A stretch of DNA of 46,599 nucleotides, taken from NCBI RefSeq assembly GCF_917627385.1, contig NZ_CAKJTL010000103.1, positions 1,734 through 48,332 on the forward strand, in the 5' to 3' direction. Positions 45,186 through 46,599 of the stretch are shown here, in pieces. This DNA is from Protofrankia sp. CiT1 (GTDB lineage Bacteria; Actinomycetota; Actinomycetes; Frankiales; Frankiaceae). A program made the translations under genes and the position numbers. The notes beneath the pieces are model-generated. The model did not search any database. It had not been told where the DNA came from and worked only from the letters and a program-made list of their open reading frames with translations. The stretch's first letter is position 1. Every line of letters starts with the position of its first letter.

Positions 45186-45443
45186 GAAAAAAGCTCCCTT
45201 CGAAAGCCACGGTGACGCCACCTTTGGCCGATTATGCGCAAGATTCTGTCCGGTGGATCATCAATACCACCGCGATACCGCCGTCCCCGGTACTGTCCCA
45301 TCCGCGCCCGCCCGTCCTGTCAGCCGCTTCACCGCTGCTCTGGCAGAGGTGGATCCGCATTGTCGGCAGACGGCAGAAGAACCGAAGATTCGCCTGCCGC
45401 GGACTTCAGTGAATCCCCGCCGAGCGTCGCTGTCCCCCCACTG

Positions 45444-46382
45444 TCAGCCAGCTGCCTCAGACACCGTCGGCGCGGGTTCATGGGCGCCCGCGCCGCCCTC
45501 GCTATCGGATGCGGGCAGCGGTGGTGGCGTGCCACCGAACGCCGGGCACCGGGACTTGTGATCACACCAATCGCACAGTCTGCTCGGGGTTGCCCGCCAG
45601 TCACCTGTATGGCGTGCCCGGCTGATCGCCGACCACAGCGCGCCTATCTTCCGTTCGGTCGCCCGCAAGTCCGCCTCATCGGGGGCGACCCGCAGCCAGG
45701 TGCGGTCTGCCAGGTAGTAAAGCCGCAGTTCACGAGGGACCACGCCGCGGATCCGCCAGACCAGGTAGGCGTAGAACTTCAGCTGGAACAACGCCGAGCC
45801 CTCAAACGCCTGCCCCGGCGCGCGCCCGGTCTTGTAGTCGATGACCCGTAGCGCCACCCCGTCCGGGGTCGTCGCCTCGTCGAGCCGGTCGATATATCCG
45901 TGCAGGCGTACTCCGGAATCGAGCACGTGCTCGATGTAGAGCTCCCGGGCGGCCGGCGCCAGGCGGGCCGGATCCTCCAGGCTGAAGTACCCGGCCAGCA
46001 GCGCCCGGGCCGAATCCATCCACACCGCCCGCTCGGCGTCGTCTGTGAACAAGCCGGCGAGTTCTGGTTCCCGAGTGAGCAGATCACGCCAGGCCGGCTC
46101 CAGCAGCGCCTCGGCCGTGGTGATCGTGCGACCGGGAGGGGGATGATCGAACAGCCGTTCCAGCACGGAGTGGACGACCGTTCCGCGCACCGCGGCCGAG
46201 CTCGGGGGTTCGGGCAGCCGGTCGATCACGCGAAACCGGTAACGCAGCGGGCAGCTCATGAAGTCACCCGCCCGCGAGGGCGAAAGCGAACCGACAACGC
46301 GGACCTGATCCGGCGAAGAATGATCATATGGGGACGGAGTCTGCCCACCGGATGTGCCGGCAGCCCCCGTGGAAGGCTTCAT
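45444..46382 (-). CDS. RecB-family PD-(D/E)XK nuclease with Fe-S-type cysteines
   Basis: 312 residues. The N-terminal LSPSRAGDFMSCPLRYRFRVIDRLPEPP and VRGTVVHSVLERLFD are those of AddB/RecB-type nuclease domains; the catalytic core is YIDRLDEA...LRVIDYKTGRAP (Asp, Asp and Lys), with QLKFYAYLVWR after it. One cysteine near residue 44 and three in CDWCDHKSRCPAF at the C-terminus are spaced as the four ligands of the AddB-type iron-sulfur cluster. A short stand-alone version without helicase domain is common in actinobacteria (Rv2119-like). The true start may be a few codons later. Confidence 0.92.
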   Translation of the reverse strand: MKPSTGAAGTSGGQTPSPYDHSSPDQVRVVGSLSPSRAGDFMSCPLRYRFRVIDRLPEPPSSAAVRGTVVHSVLERLFDHPPPGRTITTAEALLEPAWRDLLTREPELAGLFTDDAERAVWMDSARALLAGYFSLEDPARLAPAARELYIEHVLDSGVRLHGYIDRLDEATTPDGVALRVIDYKTGRAPGQAFEGSALFQLKFYAYLVWRIRGVVPRELRLYYLADRTWLRVAPDEADLRATERKIGALWSAISRARHTGDWRATPSRLCDWCDHKSRCPAFGGTPPPLPASDSEGGAGAHEPAPTVSEAAG

Positions 46383-46486
46383 GGCTGTGGACCATAAGCC
46401 GCCGCTCCGACAATCTCGCCGACGCCTTGGGCGGCAGCCCGCTCAGCCGGGGTCCCCGGACAACCGCCCGCCATAGAGCCCGGGGT

Positions 46487-46599
46487 CCCCGGATCGCGGC
46501 GAAGCCCCCACCCACCACCAACCCGACCAAGCGCCATCGCCAACGGCGATGGCGCTTGGTCGGGTTGGTGGTGGGTGGGGGCTTCGCCGCGATCCGGGG
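46487..46599. repeat. Perfect 55-bp inverted repeat reaching the window end
   Basis: Bases 46487-46541 are the exact reverse complement of 46545-46599, with only AAC between. The second arm stops at the very last base of the window. A natural hairpin of this length without a mismatch is rare; a fold-back assembly or amplification product at a contig end is the main alternative. Confidence 0.95.

Overview
The window is about 46.6 kb of very GC-rich DNA with actinomycete traits: the mycothiol gene mshC, a c-di-AMP leader in front of an Rpf-like transglycosylase, MmyB-type and DivIVA-type proteins, and cobalamin-dependent metH. The gene set and order fit Frankia or a close relative, but no rRNA gene or other taxonomic marker is present, so the genus is inference. 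The window opens inside a polyketide synthase gene and ends in a perfect inverted repeat that reaches the last base, so at least the right edge may be a contig end.

Layout. 1-5331 (+) is the 3' end of a polyketide operon: AT-ACP end of a type I PKS, type II thioesterase, FAD monooxygenase, AfsA-type two-hotdog protein and an SDR. Then come (-) an MmyB-like regulator, a second SDR, a secreted transglycosylase with a c-di-AMP riboswitch leader, a four-copper-site multicopper oxidase and a HAD phosphatase; then (+) a zinc-finger/coiled-coil protein. 12934-21113 is an envelope-glycan region: DUF5703, PIG-V-like mannosyltransferase, two paralogous GT39-type transferases, a UDP-galactopyranose-mutase-like flavoprotein and a GT87-type protein. 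21088-32414 is housekeeping: RecD-like helicase, a decayed uppP remnant, MSMEG_4193-type phosphatase, SCO1664-family protein, mshC, DivIVA-like protein, PAC2 protein and metH. It resembles the mycobacterial order uppP-Rv2135c-Rv2134c-mshC-PAC2-metH.

32457-45185 is more variable: HAD hydrolase, secreted DUF5995 protein, orphan PAS/PAS/GAF histidine kinase, then the main point of interest, an operon of unusual chemistry (36676-41549), followed by a convergent FtsX/MacB-type ABC exporter. A RecB-family nuclease (45444-46382) closes the window. The operon encodes a haem-oxygenase-fold non-haem diiron oxidase, a membrane desaturase fused to a flavin split-barrel domain, a PF10014-type Fe/2-oxoglutarate dioxygenase, a GNAT acetyltransferase and a ThiF/E1-like adenylyltransferase. 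The first four are translationally coupled through ATGA or TAATG overlaps. Three iron oxidases, an adenylating enzyme and an acetyltransferase without PKS or NRPS genes look like a small-molecule or modified-amino-acid/peptide pathway that I do not recognise.

Other signals not explained by ordinary genes are: a 63-bp repeat present three times in frame inside the SCO1664-family gene, each copy carrying a 9-bp inverted repeat; a dispersed intergenic repeat family with four copies; an internally deleted uppP; and several long perfect hairpins.
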